A DNA stretch of 64,000 bases from JABDLO01 sp041749255 (GTDB lineage Bacteria > Bacteroidota > Bacteroidia > Chitinophagales > Saprospiraceae), in NCBI GenBank assembly GCA_041749255.1, contig JBGTBR010000007.1:62001-126000 (forward strand). The letters are read 5' to 3'. The translations under genes were made by a program, and so were the position numbers. The notes under the pieces are model-generated. The model was not told where the DNA came from and searched no databases. It saw only the letters and a list, made by a program, of their open reading frames with translations. Shown one piece after another: positions 16,477 to 26,500 of the stretch. Each line of letters starts with the position of its first letter. Position 1 is the first letter of the stretch.

Positions 16477-17316
16477 TTATATATCGATACTTGTTCCAAC
16501 CGCCTGCTTTTGCAGACTAGCCTTTAAATGTTTTGGCTTTGTACCATTTACAATACGGGCTTTTTTTGCTCCTCCCCGAAGTGCAATTTCACACGACTCC
16601 AGTTTTGGGATCATTCCGCCATGTATGATGTTACTGTCTAGAAGTTTCTCTGCATCCGACAAATTTAAATAGGAGATTAAGGAGTCGGGATCTTCAAAAT
16701 CTTCAAAGATACCGTCAACATCGGTCATTACAATAAATTCATTAACCCTTAATGCGCCAGCCAGATGACCTGCAAACATATCGGCATTGATATTATATCC
16801 GATCCCGGAAGTGTCTGCTGCCAGGCAAGAGATCACAGGCAGGTAGTTTTGAGAAAGCAGAATATGGATCAATTCGATATTAATGTCAACAACATCACCA
16901 ACCAGACCGAGATCAATCTGCCGTCTTTCGCCATTACTGCTAGCATAGTATTGTCTTTTCTTTGCGGTTACCATTCCTGCATCATAACCTGAAAGCCCAA
17001 TGGGTTTGGCATTATAAACTTGGAGTTGGCGAACCAGGCTGGTATTCACATGTCCGATCAAAACCTGTTCAACAAAGCGAAAAGCCTCTTCAGAGGTTAC
17101 TCGATGTCCTTCAATAAACTCCGATTTTATTTTCGCTTCCTGCAAAGCTTGTTTGATGTACGGACCTCCACCATGTACCAAAACTATATTATACCCCTGA
17201 TTTTTTAGCTGACAAATCTCCTCCAAAACCGTAGATTTTAAGGATTTATCAGTCATGGCATTTCCGCCGTATTTAATTAAAAGTGTAGGTTTTTCACCCA
17301 AAGTATTGTGAATCAT
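16477..17316 (-). CDS. argB: Acetylglutamate kinase
   Basis: A 279-residue amino acid kinase that phosphorylates N-acetylglutamate. It has the ATP/phosphate motif LLIKYGGNAM with the catalytic Lys near residue 15, the glycine loop VHGGGPYIKQ, the substrate part GYNINADMFAGHLAGAL and the end motif HGGMIPKLESC. It is the first gene of the arg operon, eight bases before argD. The 300-base region upstream should hold the promoter. No clear arginine operator was seen. Confidence 0.94.
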   Translation of the reverse strand: MIHNTLGEKPTLLIKYGGNAMTDKSLKSTVLEEICQLKNQGYNIVLVHGGGPYIKQALQEAKIKSEFIEGHRVTSEEAFRFVEQVLIGHVNTSLVRQLQVYNAKPIGLSGYDAGMVTAKKRQYYASSNGERRQIDLGLVGDVVDINIELIHILLSQNYLPVISCLAADTSGIGYNINADMFAGHLAGALRVNEFIVMTDVDGIFEDFEDPDSLISYLNLSDAEKLLDSNIIHGGMIPKLESCEIALRGGAKKARIVNGTKPKHLKASLQKQAVGTSIDI

Positions 17317-17617
17317 CTCATTTACAACAAGTTATTATTGTGTATTGTTTTTCAATATAAATAAAATGGAATCATTCAAAAGTTTATAATTTTAATTTAT
17401 CGGGTTTATAAAAATTCATTAACAGAGCATTGGATTCTGAATACTTCCAGTTTAAAATCATTTATAATCCAAATTTATGGCTAATTTTAGTGAAAAGTGG
17501 GGGAGGATTTGGAATATTTTACCACCTAATTAGCTGGGTTATTTTTTTGCAATCATTAAAAGAGTATAAATTTAACTCATTGATATCAGTAGATTGTAAC
17601 TTAAAAAGAATGTATTT
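17317..17617. other. Divergent intergenic region
   Basis: This AT-rich region separates argB (minus) from the gene at 17618 (plus) and must hold both promoters. I see no gene and no confident promoter or operator motif. Confidence 0.5.
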
Positions 17618-17968
17618 ATGAAACAACAATTATCTCCGATGTTTGTATTAATCGTATGTGCGATTACGATTGTGCTTTTGGCATCACGATCCCCTAAAGA
17701 CACTTTTGACAAGATCAGCGTTCGTGAATTTGAGTTAGTAGATGGAAAGGGCAAGCAGCGTGTATCCATCAAAGTTGAAGAGAATGGTGAGGTCCTTTTG
17801 CGACTTAGAGACCATAACGGAACCATCCGAGTAAAATTAGGAGCCGATGAAAAAGGTTCAGGATTGTTGCTTTTGGATAGTGAAACCAATCCGGGCATTC
17901 ACGCATTGGCTAAAAAAGGCGCCACCTTCACCGTGACAGATGAAGACGGAAAAAAGAAATCCTATTGA
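17618..17968 (+). CDS. Hypothetical membrane-anchored protein
   Basis: A 116-residue protein with one N-terminal hydrophobic segment (residues 8-22, FVLIVCAITIVLLAS), either a signal anchor or a cleaved signal. The rest is a beta-rich, exported-looking domain with repeated short strands: ISVREFELVDGKGKQRVSIKVEENGEV (in two parts), LLRLRDHNGTIRVKLGA and GSGLLLLDSE. This alternation of ...DGKG.R..I and ...NGT.R..LG.. resembles small exported beta proteins common in Bacteroidota. Function unknown. Confidence 0.6.
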   Translation: MKQQLSPMFVLIVCAITIVLLASRSPKDTFDKISVREFELVDGKGKQRVSIKVEENGEVLLRLRDHNGTIRVKLGADEKGSGLLLLDSETNPGIHALAKKGATFTVTDEDGKKKSY

Positions 17969-18081
17969 TTCACTCTGATTCTAATTATAAAAGAACTCAA
18001 ACGGACAAGTGAATGGTCTTTCAATAATTTGAAATAGGTTAGGAGAAATCCTTGCAATTCTAAAAAATCATAAATTCAGGA

Positions 18082-18183
18082 GTGACGAAAAGGGTATTCG
18101 AATTATTGGTGCATTCAGAAGCGGTAAAACAAGCCATTAAAGGAGATGCCTTTTGGCAAAAAAATTTACCTGGCAGACACTGA
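18082..18183 (+). other. Short coding-like remnant
   Basis: A 33-codon frame from a GTG (VTKRVFELLVHSEAVKQAIK, then GDAFWQKNLPGRH) has protein-like composition but no partner or family. It may be the tail of a lost gene. The rest of 17969-18232 has no other features. Confidence 0.25.
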
Positions 18184-18232
18184 CTGTTATATAATTACCT
18201 TTGTAGAATGAGCATTCATTAAAAACAGAACC

Positions 18233-18625
18233 ATGGCAACCCTCAATTCCATTTCACCCTATTTTATCGTGAAACACGTACCATCCTCACTTTTGTTCTA
18301 CAGGGACCAGCTAGGATTTGAAATCACTTTTCAGGGGCCTTTTCCTGACGACATCTTCTTCGGTATCGTTCGCAGGGATGGTGCGCAGATATTGCTAAAA
18401 GACGTTGGCGTAGCACCACTTCCGAACTACAAGCGGGATGTAAAAAAAGGTATCGCCCGTTGGGATGCATTCGTTTACGTCCCGGATCCTGACGAACTGG
18501 CCGTAGAATTTACTTCGCGTAATGTTACTTTTTTCGAGCCACTGAAGGATACGGAAGATGGTTTGCGTGGATTCGAAATAGCGGATGTGGATGGATATGT
18601 ATTATTTTTTGGGCGACCCATGTAA
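18233..18625 (+). CDS. VOC-family (glyoxalase/bleomycin resistance) protein
   Basis: A 130-residue protein with the paired beta-alpha-beta-beta-beta modules of the vicinal oxygen chelate fold. The N-terminal module is PYFIVKHVPSSLLFYRDQLGFEITFQG. The C-terminal module is AFVYVPDPDELAVEFTSRNV, ending in FEIADVDGYVLFFG. FEIADVDGYVLFF is the typical last strand pair carrying a metal-ligand position. The substrate cannot be read from the sequence. A second VOC gene follows 139 bases later. Confidence 0.8.
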   Translation: MATLNSISPYFIVKHVPSSLLFYRDQLGFEITFQGPFPDDIFFGIVRRDGAQILLKDVGVAPLPNYKRDVKKGIARWDAFVYVPDPDELAVEFTSRNVTFFEPLKDTEDGLRGFEIADVDGYVLFFGRPM

Positions 18626-18764
18626 CAAAATATTTTTGCAATAATGTAAAATTGGTTTTTGAAAAAATGAAAGTATAATAGTCTGGTGGCGCAATTTATC
18701 ATGACAAAAATGAAATCACATTTACACTTTAGATTTAGCTTTTTGCAATAATTTTGTGAGACAC

Positions 18765-19196
18765 ATGACAAAGACGGAAGCAAATCTAAAACAAGCTGTA
18801 CCCTTTTTTAAGGTAACAAATATGGACCGATCAATAGCGTTTTACATTGACGGACTTGGGTTTGAATTAAAGATGGACTGAAAACCAATTGGACGAATAG
18901 AATGGTGTTGGCTGGAGAGGGAAGGTGTGGCATTAATGCTGCAGGAATTCCGTCCGGACTTTTTGCCAACGGAAAGACTTGGTATTGGAGTATCGATCTG
19001 CTTTATCTGCCAGGATGCATTGAAGTTGTACAATGAATTTCAGCAAAAAGGGATAAACCCTAAAGAACCATTCGTGGGGAACACCATGTGGGTTACCTCC
19101 ATCATAGATCCGGATGGGTATCACTTGGATTTTGAAAGTTATACCACCGTAGCTGAGGGAACAAAATATTCAGATTGGGTGGACAATAAAAAGTAA
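18765..19196 (+). pseudogene. VOC-family protein with an in-frame UGA
   Basis: From the ATG at 18765 the frame reads MTKTEANLKQAVPFFKVTNM, then DRSIAFYIDGLGFELKMD, and meets a TGA at 18879-18881. It then continues in the same frame as KPIGRIEWCWLEREGVALML, and to WVTSIIDPDGYHLDFESYTT near the end. The full 143 residues form one VOC fold, and the stop falls where a Trp (TGG) would be expected. It is either a one-base nonsense mutation, a sequencing error or read-through. Other genes here use TGA as a normal stop. Confidence 0.8.
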
Positions 19197-19464
19197 GTAA
19201 ATAACCAAACTTTTATGCCAAAAACGTCCAAAAAGAATAAAAGGATTTGTAACAGTATGATTTTAAAGCCGCCGTTAAGTTAATTGCCAGAGTAAAATGT
19301 TAAGTTACATCATCTCATACAGTATTGTTTTAAAAAAAAAGCAACCAGGAATTACAGCAAAAATTAAAAACTGAAAAAAATGTAACCTTTTTTAAAGTCA
19401 TCTTGTCCAAACAGCGTGAATTCACATTAGTTTAATCTATAACCATATAAATTTTAAATACAAG
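19197..19464. other. Intergenic region upstream of serine hydrolase
   Basis: AT-rich, with poly-A and poly-T tracts (for example 19331-19341). No gene, repeat or confident promoter motif was seen. Confidence 0.4.
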
Positions 19465-20580
19465 ATGAATATTTTAAGAAGTATATTAATACACAAAGCA
19501 ATCATAGTACTATGCTGTCTGGCAACGCTAATTTCTTGTGCCCAATCCAAAAAAATTATAACACTTGATGGCAAAGACGTAAAAAGTACCAAACTTACGT
19601 CAGAGATAAAAAATATTATGGATAGTGAAGATATCCCGGGGTTATCCATAGCTATTATAAATGATAATGAAATGGCTTATCATGAAGTTTTTGGAGTAAC
19701 CAACTCTCAGACCCGGGAATTGGTGACCCGGCAAAGCATTTTTGAAGGAGCCTCCCTTTCAAAACCCATTTTTGCTTATTTCGCTTTAAAAATGGCAGAA
19801 GCAGAGATTTTAGATTTAGATAAACCACTTTATGAATATCTGCCACATCCTGGAATTGCACCAGAATCGCAAGCCGACTATAAATTAATAACGACACGAA
19901 TGGTATTGGCACACCAAACCGGGTTTCCAAACCATGCCAATAACCAAATGATAAAACTGGCATTTAAACCGGGAACCGATTTTATATATTCAGGCGAAGC
20001 ATACCAATATTTAGCAGCTATTATCGGTTTGCAAAAAGGTATAGGGTATAAAGAAGAGTTAAATGCACTATTTCAAAAAGAAGTGACAAAGCCTTTACAG
20101 ATGAATCATACAACGTTTGTCTGGGATGAATACCTTGAATTGCACAAGGTGTATGGTCATGATGAAAATGGTAATCCTACCCAAAACAAACCCGGCCCGG
20201 GCAGATGGAGTGGAAAAACGTTTAATGCATTTTCCAGCATACACAGTGAAGCATCGGAGTATGCTAAATTCATCATAGAAATGCTTAAAAGAGAGGGATT
20301 AACCAAAACTACTTTTGATGATATGCTTTACCAACACACACATTTTAAAGATAACAATCCCTTAAAGTTAGAAATTGGACAAACAGGCTGGGGGCTTGGA
20401 TTTGCGCAAAAGCAGACCCCAGATTGGACCATGCATATGCATACGGGAAATAATCACGATTTTCAAGCTTATGCTATGTTCGTTCCGGAAAAAAAATATG
20501 GCCTGATTGTGTTTACAAACAGCGACAAAATGAGGTCTTTTTTAGAAAGCTTCTCAAAGGTCTTCGGCCCACATTTTTAA
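19465..20580 (+). CDS. Beta-lactamase-family serine hydrolase, lipoprotein
   Basis: A 371-residue protein with a lipoprotein signal (LCCLATLISC, Cys at residue 25). The class C/esterase-like fold shows the catalytic SxxK as GASLSKP (about residue 97), a Tyr-Ser-Gly motif in FIYSGEAYQYL in place of YxN, and MHTGNNHDFQA in place of KTG. LAHQTGFPNH is the usual family landmark after the first motif. Such proteins act as esterases, D-Ala-D-Ala or D-amino peptidases rather than true beta-lactamases. The substrate is unknown. It lies upstream of a membrane protein and a sigma factor but probably in its own unit. Confidence 0.85.
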   Translation: MNILRSILIHKAIIVLCCLATLISCAQSKKIITLDGKDVKSTKLTSEIKNIMDSEDIPGLSIAIINDNEMAYHEVFGVTNSQTRELVTRQSIFEGASLSKPIFAYFALKMAEAEILDLDKPLYEYLPHPGIAPESQADYKLITTRMVLAHQTGFPNHANNQMIKLAFKPGTDFIYSGEAYQYLAAIIGLQKGIGYKEELNALFQKEVTKPLQMNHTTFVWDEYLELHKVYGHDENGNPTQNKPGPGRWSGKTFNAFSSIHSEASEYAKFIIEMLKREGLTKTTFDDMLYQHTHFKDNNPLKLEIGQTGWGLGFAQKQTPDWTMHMHTGNNHDFQAYAMFVPEKKYGLIVFTNSDKMRSFLESFSKVFGPHF

Positions 20581-20637
20581 TATAATACACAGCACAATTC
20601 ATCAAAGTGCATATCTTTAAATACAAATGAATAAAAA

Positions 20638-20967
20638 ATGGAGAATTATCAAGATGCGCTGGGCGGCTTACTATTAATGGCAGGATTGGTTGTGGTAGTA
20701 TTTATTATTGCAAAATACACCTACCTAATTAAAAAAGCAATGATTGAAAAGGGAATCGTTTCTCAATCAAATTCAAGAAAGATGCTGTACATAGATTTGG
20801 GCTGTATTATCGGTAGTTTGGGAGTAGGATTGATGGTATCAACAGTTTACACCACTCTCGAATTATCAGAAGACGCAACCGATTTATTGGTTTGGGGTAC
20901 TATTTTAATCTGTGGAGCAATAGGCTTGATGGCTGCTCATTTTTTAAGAAGAAAGTTTGGTGACTAG
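20638..20967 (+). CDS. Small three-helix membrane protein (DUF6249-like)
   Basis: A 109-residue protein with three hydrophobic helices: residues 9-27 (GLLLMAGLVVVVFIIAKY), 51-72 (IDLGCIIGSLGVGLMVSTVY) and 82-102 (LVWGTILICGAIGLMAAHFL). The layout resembles the DUF6249 family, which is often encoded next to an ECF sigma factor in Bacteroidota. It overlaps the sigma gene by 11 bases, so they are co-translated. It may modulate the sigma/anti-sigma pair. Confidence 0.65.
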   Translation: MENYQDALGGLLLMAGLVVVVFIIAKYTYLIKKAMIEKGIVSQSNSRKMLYIDLGCIIGSLGVGLMVSTVYTTLELSEDATDLLVWGTILICGAIGLMAAHFLRRKFGD

Positions 20968-21535
20968 CAAAAAAGAAATAGATGCTGAATTAATTGAAAA
21001 AGTAAAAAAAGGTGACACCCAGGCATTTAGACAATTGGTCGATAAGTATAAGGATGTGTCCCTTTCTTTGGCTTACTCTATTATTAAGGATAAACCAAGA
21101 GCAGAAGATGTGCTTCAGGATGTTTTTATGACTGTTTTTCATAAATCATATAATTTTAAACACAAGTCAGCCTTTTCAAGCTGGTTGTATCGCATAGTCA
21201 TAAATTCATCATACAATGAATTGAAACGCAACAAAATCCATTTAGAATTAAATGAAATAAACGCAAATAAGTTACTAACTAAAGAAAAGACAGTTTTTCA
21301 AAACATAAAAGAAGATGACCAAAAGAAGTATGTGGTCCTGGCCTTAAATAAACTGAAACCAGATGAAGCTTTAGTATTAAGGCTTTTTTATTTATGCGAT
21401 TTGAGTTTAAAAGAAATCGCAGATATTACTGATTTTAGCCCATCAAAAATTAAAGTGGATTTACATCGAGGCAGAAAAAACATGGAGTCAGCACTTCATG
21501 ACCTGTTGGGGAAACAATCAAAAGATTTATTATAA
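20957..21535 (+). CDS. ECF sigma factor
   Basis: A 192-residue ECF sigma factor that starts at a GTG (VTSKKEIDAELIEKVKKG) inside the end of the upstream gene. Region 2 is AFRQLVDKYKDVSLSLAYSI...AEDVLQDVFMTVFHKS, with FSSWLYRIVINSSYNELKR as 2.4. Region 4 is LKPDEALVLRLFYLCDLSLK with EIADITDFSPSKIKVDLHRG. It is followed after 52 bases by a small membrane protein that is the likely anti-sigma factor. Its targets are unknown. Confidence 0.88.
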   Translation: MVTSKKEIDAELIEKVKKGDTQAFRQLVDKYKDVSLSLAYSIIKDKPRAEDVLQDVFMTVFHKSYNFKHKSAFSSWLYRIVINSSYNELKRNKIHLELNEINANKLLTKEKTVFQNIKEDDQKKYVVLALNKLKPDEALVLRLFYLCDLSLKEIADITDFSPSKIKVDLHRGRKNMESALHDLLGKQSKDLL

Positions 21536-21587
21536 AAAATGAAGGAAAAATATCCTGTAAAACTTTAAAGGTTGACATCAAAAATCA

Positions 21588-21941
21588 ATGATTATGGAAG
21601 AAAATGATTTTAAAACACTCTTGAAACAAAGTACAATAAACACTTCAGACGGATTTACGGATAAATTAATAATGAAACTGGAAGCTGAAAAGTCTTCACT
21701 TTCTATACCAAAGAGGTCTGAAATCATATCGTTGCGTTACCCCTTATTCATTATATTTAGCAGTGGGATATGCTTTATGCTTTTATTGTTCTTCGATTTA
21801 CTACCTACTTTTAACTTGATGAATTATCATGTACAGTTGAGAAGCACTCCTTTTTTGATTATTATTATTTTGGCTTTATTTATAGGTGTCAACCATTTGT
21901 TGAATCTTAAAATTCAAGCTAAACATCGATTGGGACTCTAA
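21588..21941 (+). CDS. Probable anti-sigma factor (membrane protein)
   Basis: A 117-residue protein with a 45-residue cytoplasmic N-terminus (MEENDFKTLLKQSTINTSDG) and two membrane helices (about 50-67 and 83-100). A start two codons later at MEENDF is equally likely. There is no zinc-binding HxxxCxxC motif. Position right after the sigma factor and the short cytoplasmic head suggest an anti-sigma factor. Confidence 0.6.
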   Translation: MIMEENDFKTLLKQSTINTSDGFTDKLIMKLEAEKSSLSIPKRSEIISLRYPLFIIFSSGICFMLLLFFDLLPTFNLMNYHVQLRSTPFLIIIILALFIGVNHLLNLKIQAKHRLGL

Positions 21942-21999
21942 TATTAAAAATACGTTTTACAATAAATATTTAACACTATACAATCTTTTCTAAAAATTC

Positions 22000-23505
22000 G
22001 TGGATCTTAATCAATACAAGCCTTCAACAAGACCAAAAGAAATCTCCTCGTGGGATTCTTTAAGAGGAATCGCCCTAATGGGATTACTGTTAGCTTTAAT
22101 AGCAAGCTGCAAGATCAATGTAAAATCAAACAACAAAGAAGGCTCCGCTATCAAACCAGTGGAAAACCTCGATGAAACGATTTCAGAAGCTCTTCTTCCT
22201 TATGTAAAATACAATACTACCCTCACGGCTCTTACCAATGCAACACTTGTGGATGGCACTGGAAACCCCGTGAAAACAAACCAAACCATACTCGTTGAAA
22301 ATGGCTTTTTTAAAGCGGTTGGAAATAATACATCGGTTACCATTCCTGAAGATGCAACGATAATAGACCTGGAAGGCAAAACCCTCATTCCGGGTATTGT
22401 GGGTATGCACAATCACCTGCACATCCCGGGATTTCCATTTGTGGGTGATGTAGCTGCAAAACTATATCTGGCATCAGGTGTAACCACCATTCAAACCTGC
22501 GGATCAGCATCTCCCGATAAGGAATTGCTTCTTGCACAAGAAATTGCCAATGGTGTATATGTAGGCCCTGAAATCATTACTAGTGCCCCTTTCATCACTG
22601 GCGAAGGCGGGAATCCAAATATGGTTATTCCGCGGGATGAACAACACCTGCGCGATACCATGCAGTACTGGATAGATAAGGGTGTCAAATGGTTTAAAGT
22701 GTACCGAAACACAAAACCGGACGATTTAAAAACCATCGTCGATGTCGCCCATGCAAACAATGCGAAAGTGACCGGGCATTTATGTTCCATTACTTTTGAA
22801 GAAGCCGCCAATATTGGGATTGACGGTATCGAACACGGTTTAAACAGCACGAGCGACTTCAGGTCAAACAAGGAATATGGCATCTGCAATGGCGGCAGGG
22901 AATATATGGACGAGCTCATTGTGGATAGCCCAGAAGTAAAAAGATTGCAGCAATTGATGATTGTCAAAGGGGTGTTTATGACCTCCACGCTGGCCATTTT
23001 TGAATCAAGTATACCCAATAGGGGGTATGCAGATGAACGCAGTTTACAGGCCATGTCTCCCTATTTAAAAACCCAGTATGAAGAGCGACGAAAGGAATTT
23101 GACAACCAGCTTGAGGATTCCACCAGAAACAAAAGGTTAAATCGCATTATGGCATTTGAGTACCAATACTTCAAAATGGGTGGACTTTTATGCAGTGGTG
23201 TGGATGCCGGCAGACACATCTTGCCCGGCTTTGGAGACCAGAGAAACTACGAACTACTCATAGAAGCAGGATTTACAACAGAAGAGGCTATTCAGGTCAT
23301 GAGCGGCAATGGCGCTACGGCTTTAGGGCGAACTGATATAGGAACCATTCAGAAAGGTAAGAGAGCCGATTTTGTAATCCTTAACGGGGATTTAAAAAAA
23401 GATCCTACCGCAATCAAAAACGTAGAAACCGTTTTTAAAATGGGAATCGGTTACAATCCTGAATTTATATTAAATGAAGTCAAAGGTAAATTTGGAATGG
23501 ATTAA
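22000..23505 (+). CDS. Amidohydrolase-family lipoprotein with a DUF418-like N-terminal fragment
   Basis: A 501-residue metal-dependent hydrolase. It has the metal-binding HxH in GMHNHLHIPG, further ligands in KVTGHLCSITFEEA and GIDGIEHG, and an Asp in CSGVDAGRHILPG. GATALGRTDIGTIQKGKRADFVIL is the normal C-terminal composite beta domain. The enzyme is close to exported dipeptidase/imidazolonepropionase-like proteins, but its substrate is not known. The N-terminus is odd: from the GTG at 22000 it reads PSTRPKEISSWDSLRGIALM, which matches the start of DUF418/YeiB membrane proteins, and only then enters the lipobox LLLALIASC. An ATG start at 22078 (MGLLLALIASC) would give an uncharged signal peptide. 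Confidence 0.85.
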   Translation: MDLNQYKPSTRPKEISSWDSLRGIALMGLLLALIASCKINVKSNNKEGSAIKPVENLDETISEALLPYVKYNTTLTALTNATLVDGTGNPVKTNQTILVENGFFKAVGNNTSVTIPEDATIIDLEGKTLIPGIVGMHNHLHIPGFPFVGDVAAKLYLASGVTTIQTCGSASPDKELLLAQEIANGVYVGPEIITSAPFITGEGGNPNMVIPRDEQHLRDTMQYWIDKGVKWFKVYRNTKPDDLKTIVDVAHANNAKVTGHLCSITFEEAANIGIDGIEHGLNSTSDFRSNKEYGICNGGREYMDELIVDSPEVKRLQQLMIVKGVFMTSTLAIFESSIPNRGYADERSLQAMSPYLKTQYEERRKEFDNQLEDSTRNKRLNRIMAFEYQYFKMGGLLCSGVDAGRHILPGFGDQRNYELLIEAGFTTEEAIQVMSGNGATALGRTDIGTIQKGKRADFVILNGDLKKDPTAIKNVETVFKMGIGYNPEFILNEVKGKFGMD

Positions 23506-23558
23506 AAATGAAATATAGCGTGGTTTAGACATATTCAACCTCATCCTCATCCTTTTAA

Positions 23559-26500
23559 CTATTTCAAAAGCGAAATTTTAAATTCAGTACCTATCCCTTC
23601 TTCACTATTGACGGAAATTTCTCCTCCATGAGCCTTTACAATATCATAACTAAGACTGAGTCCCAACCCAGTTCCCTGACCCGTTGGTTTGGTTGTAAAA
23701 AATGGTTGAAAAATTTTATCGATTATCTTTTTTGGGATACCATTTCCATTGTCTTTAACTACAATTTCGATTCCGTTATCCACTTTTCGAGTGATAACAC
23801 TCACTGTTGGTTGGTACTCATTTGGTTGTTCTCTGGATTTCTCAACCACTGCGTAGAAAGCATTATTTATTAGATTCAAAATGACCCTTCCCATACTCTG
23901 GGGAACAATACTGACATCGATAATATTTTCATCAAACTCGGTAATAAGGGTTGCATTAAAGGATTTGTCCTTTGCTCTAAGCCCATGGTATGCAAGCCTT
24001 AGATATTCATCCGCCAACACATTGATGTTTGTAGGCTCTTCACTGCCACCACTGTTTCTGCTATGAAGTAGCATGCTTTTTACAATGCCGTCGGCACGTT
24101 TTCCATGGTGCAATATCTTTTCAAGATTTTGACTAAGATCATTAAATATTTCATCGGCTTCTTTTTTTTCCTCTTCTGGTAGTTTCATAAAAGGCCCTTC
24201 TCTTAACTCTTCCAACATCTCATTGCTTACTTCAGAAAAATTATTTACAAAATTAAGTGGGTTTTGTATTTCATGGGCGATACCCGCTGTAAGTTCTCCT
24301 AGTGAAGCCATTTTTTCTGAATGAATGAGTTTGTTCTGCGTTGCTTTCAGCTCAATGTAAGCTTTCTCAATTTCCCTGGCCTGTTCCAATTCTTTTTCCT
24401 GTGCCTCCGCCAAGGCTTTTTCCCGCACCCACTTCCGCTGAATTTGTGCTGCTTTTACGAGACCTATAATTATCAATAATCCATATAATACATAAGCCCA
24501 CCAGGTATGCCACCATGGCGGACGTATCGTAAAAGTGTAATAAAAGGGTTCGCTCCACTTTTTTGCCACCCCTATGGCTTTTACTTGAAAAGTGAACGTG
24601 CCATGAGGCAGGTTACGGAATTCAGCTTTAGCTTCTCCGTTAGGAGGGCTCCAGCCATCATCAATACCGTCCATTTTATAGCTGTACTGGATTTGGTGAG
24701 GGGCATTCCAGTCATCGGCCGAAAAATGGAAAGTTAGGTGGTTGATGTCGTATGGTAGCTTGAGGCTGATGGGGTAGTTTCTAAAAGCTACCACTGAATC
24801 AAAAGAATTGTCCAGTTTTTCACCAAAAGGGAGGGTGTTGCAGTAAGTGCTATCCGATAGTCTGGTATAGTCGATGTAAAGCTGTTGCAATTCGATGTGG
24901 GAGAGGCCGAGGTTTCGTGGGGCTTCGGTAGGGAGTCGGAAAGTATTTAGGTCCAATAAAGTGAGGTAGGCGTTCGAGCCCAACCAGAGCCGGTTACGAT
25001 GATCCAGCAAACCGCTGAAAAAACCCATGTTTTTCAAGCCATCGGCCTTGCCATATTGCAACCATTTTAATTCGTCTGTACCGATGTGTTCCAGGCCATC
25101 GGGAGAAACCAAAAGCCCCTTCCCACCACTACCCACCCAAAGGTTTCCATCCCGGTCGTCAACGAGTGAGACCATCAGCACATCGGGCAGTTCTTTCCCT
25201 TTAAAATAGCGTGGGAAATTGTGTATTATTTCCACCCCTTTTTGCTTTACCTGTGTAATGGCGGTAGGGCTACCAAACCATACATTGCCCTCCATGTCTT
25301 CTATCATAAAATCCACCCAATCAGTAACAACAGTATCCACCTGGCAGACAAATTCGATCCGTTCCTGCTCCTTGTCCAATTTGGCCACATGGTTACTTCC
25401 AACAAACCACAGGTCTCCCTGGCTGTCCTCGAGGAATCTTCCACAGCCAATACATTCTTTTTTAGCGCCCTTATAATTAGTAACATTCCCTGTGGCCGGG
25501 TCCAGGCGGCTGACGCCTCCTTGCCAACCACTAGCGAACCAAATCATGCCTTGTGCATCTTCATGGATATCCCAGTAAAATTCTAAACTCTTTGTTTTGT
25601 AATGGGTGAAGTATTTACCATCAAATTTGCTGGCCCCTTTGTCCCTATACACTATCCAGATATTACCGTCCCGGTCTTCCATGAAATTACTCACAAAATT
25701 TTGCAGCAAGCCGTTTTCAATGGTAAAATTGGTAAACTGCTGGCCGTCATATTTATGCACACCGTTGTAAAAATTGGAAATCCAGATATTGCCCTTCCGG
25801 TCTTCGAGGCCGACGCCTATACCGCCTTGTCCGAGACCATGTTTTTGGGAAAAATGCCGGAAGCCATTGGGATTGAACTTGCTGATGCCACCGCCATTGG
25901 TGCCTGCCCAAAGATTGCCCTGGCTGTCTTTTATCATGCCTAATACAGCGTCAAAACTCATCCCTTCCTCTTTGGTGAAATGAGTGAAAATTTTACCATC
26001 GAATTGACAGATGCCGCCGTCGTAAGTGGCAAACCATATATTGCCAACGTCATCCTTTAATATTTCCTGGATGCGGTTGCCGCTGAGTCCATGCGAACGG
26101 TCGAAGTTGGCCGTGGTACCGCTAATGATATGAGGTTTGGACGTATCTGGCGTAAAGCGGCTCACCCCTTTACCGATGGTACCCACCACCCCGCTACCTA
26201 TCCAGATATTTCCCTGCCCGTCTTCCAGTAAATTGCTGATATGATTGTCCACCAGTCCATCTTCCCTGGTAAGTTGGATGAAGTGTTGCCCATCGAAACG
26301 CAAGACCCCATTGCCACTGGTGGCTATCCATATATGACCACGGCTGTCTTCCATGATTTCCTTTATTGCCCTATTTGAAAAATTACTTTCTTGTTTTATG
26401 CCGTCATTGGCAAGGATATATTCAGTTTCATAAATGGTAAAATTTTCGCCATCATACCGGACCAGGTTATCATTGAAAAACCAAATATTGCCTTTGCGGT

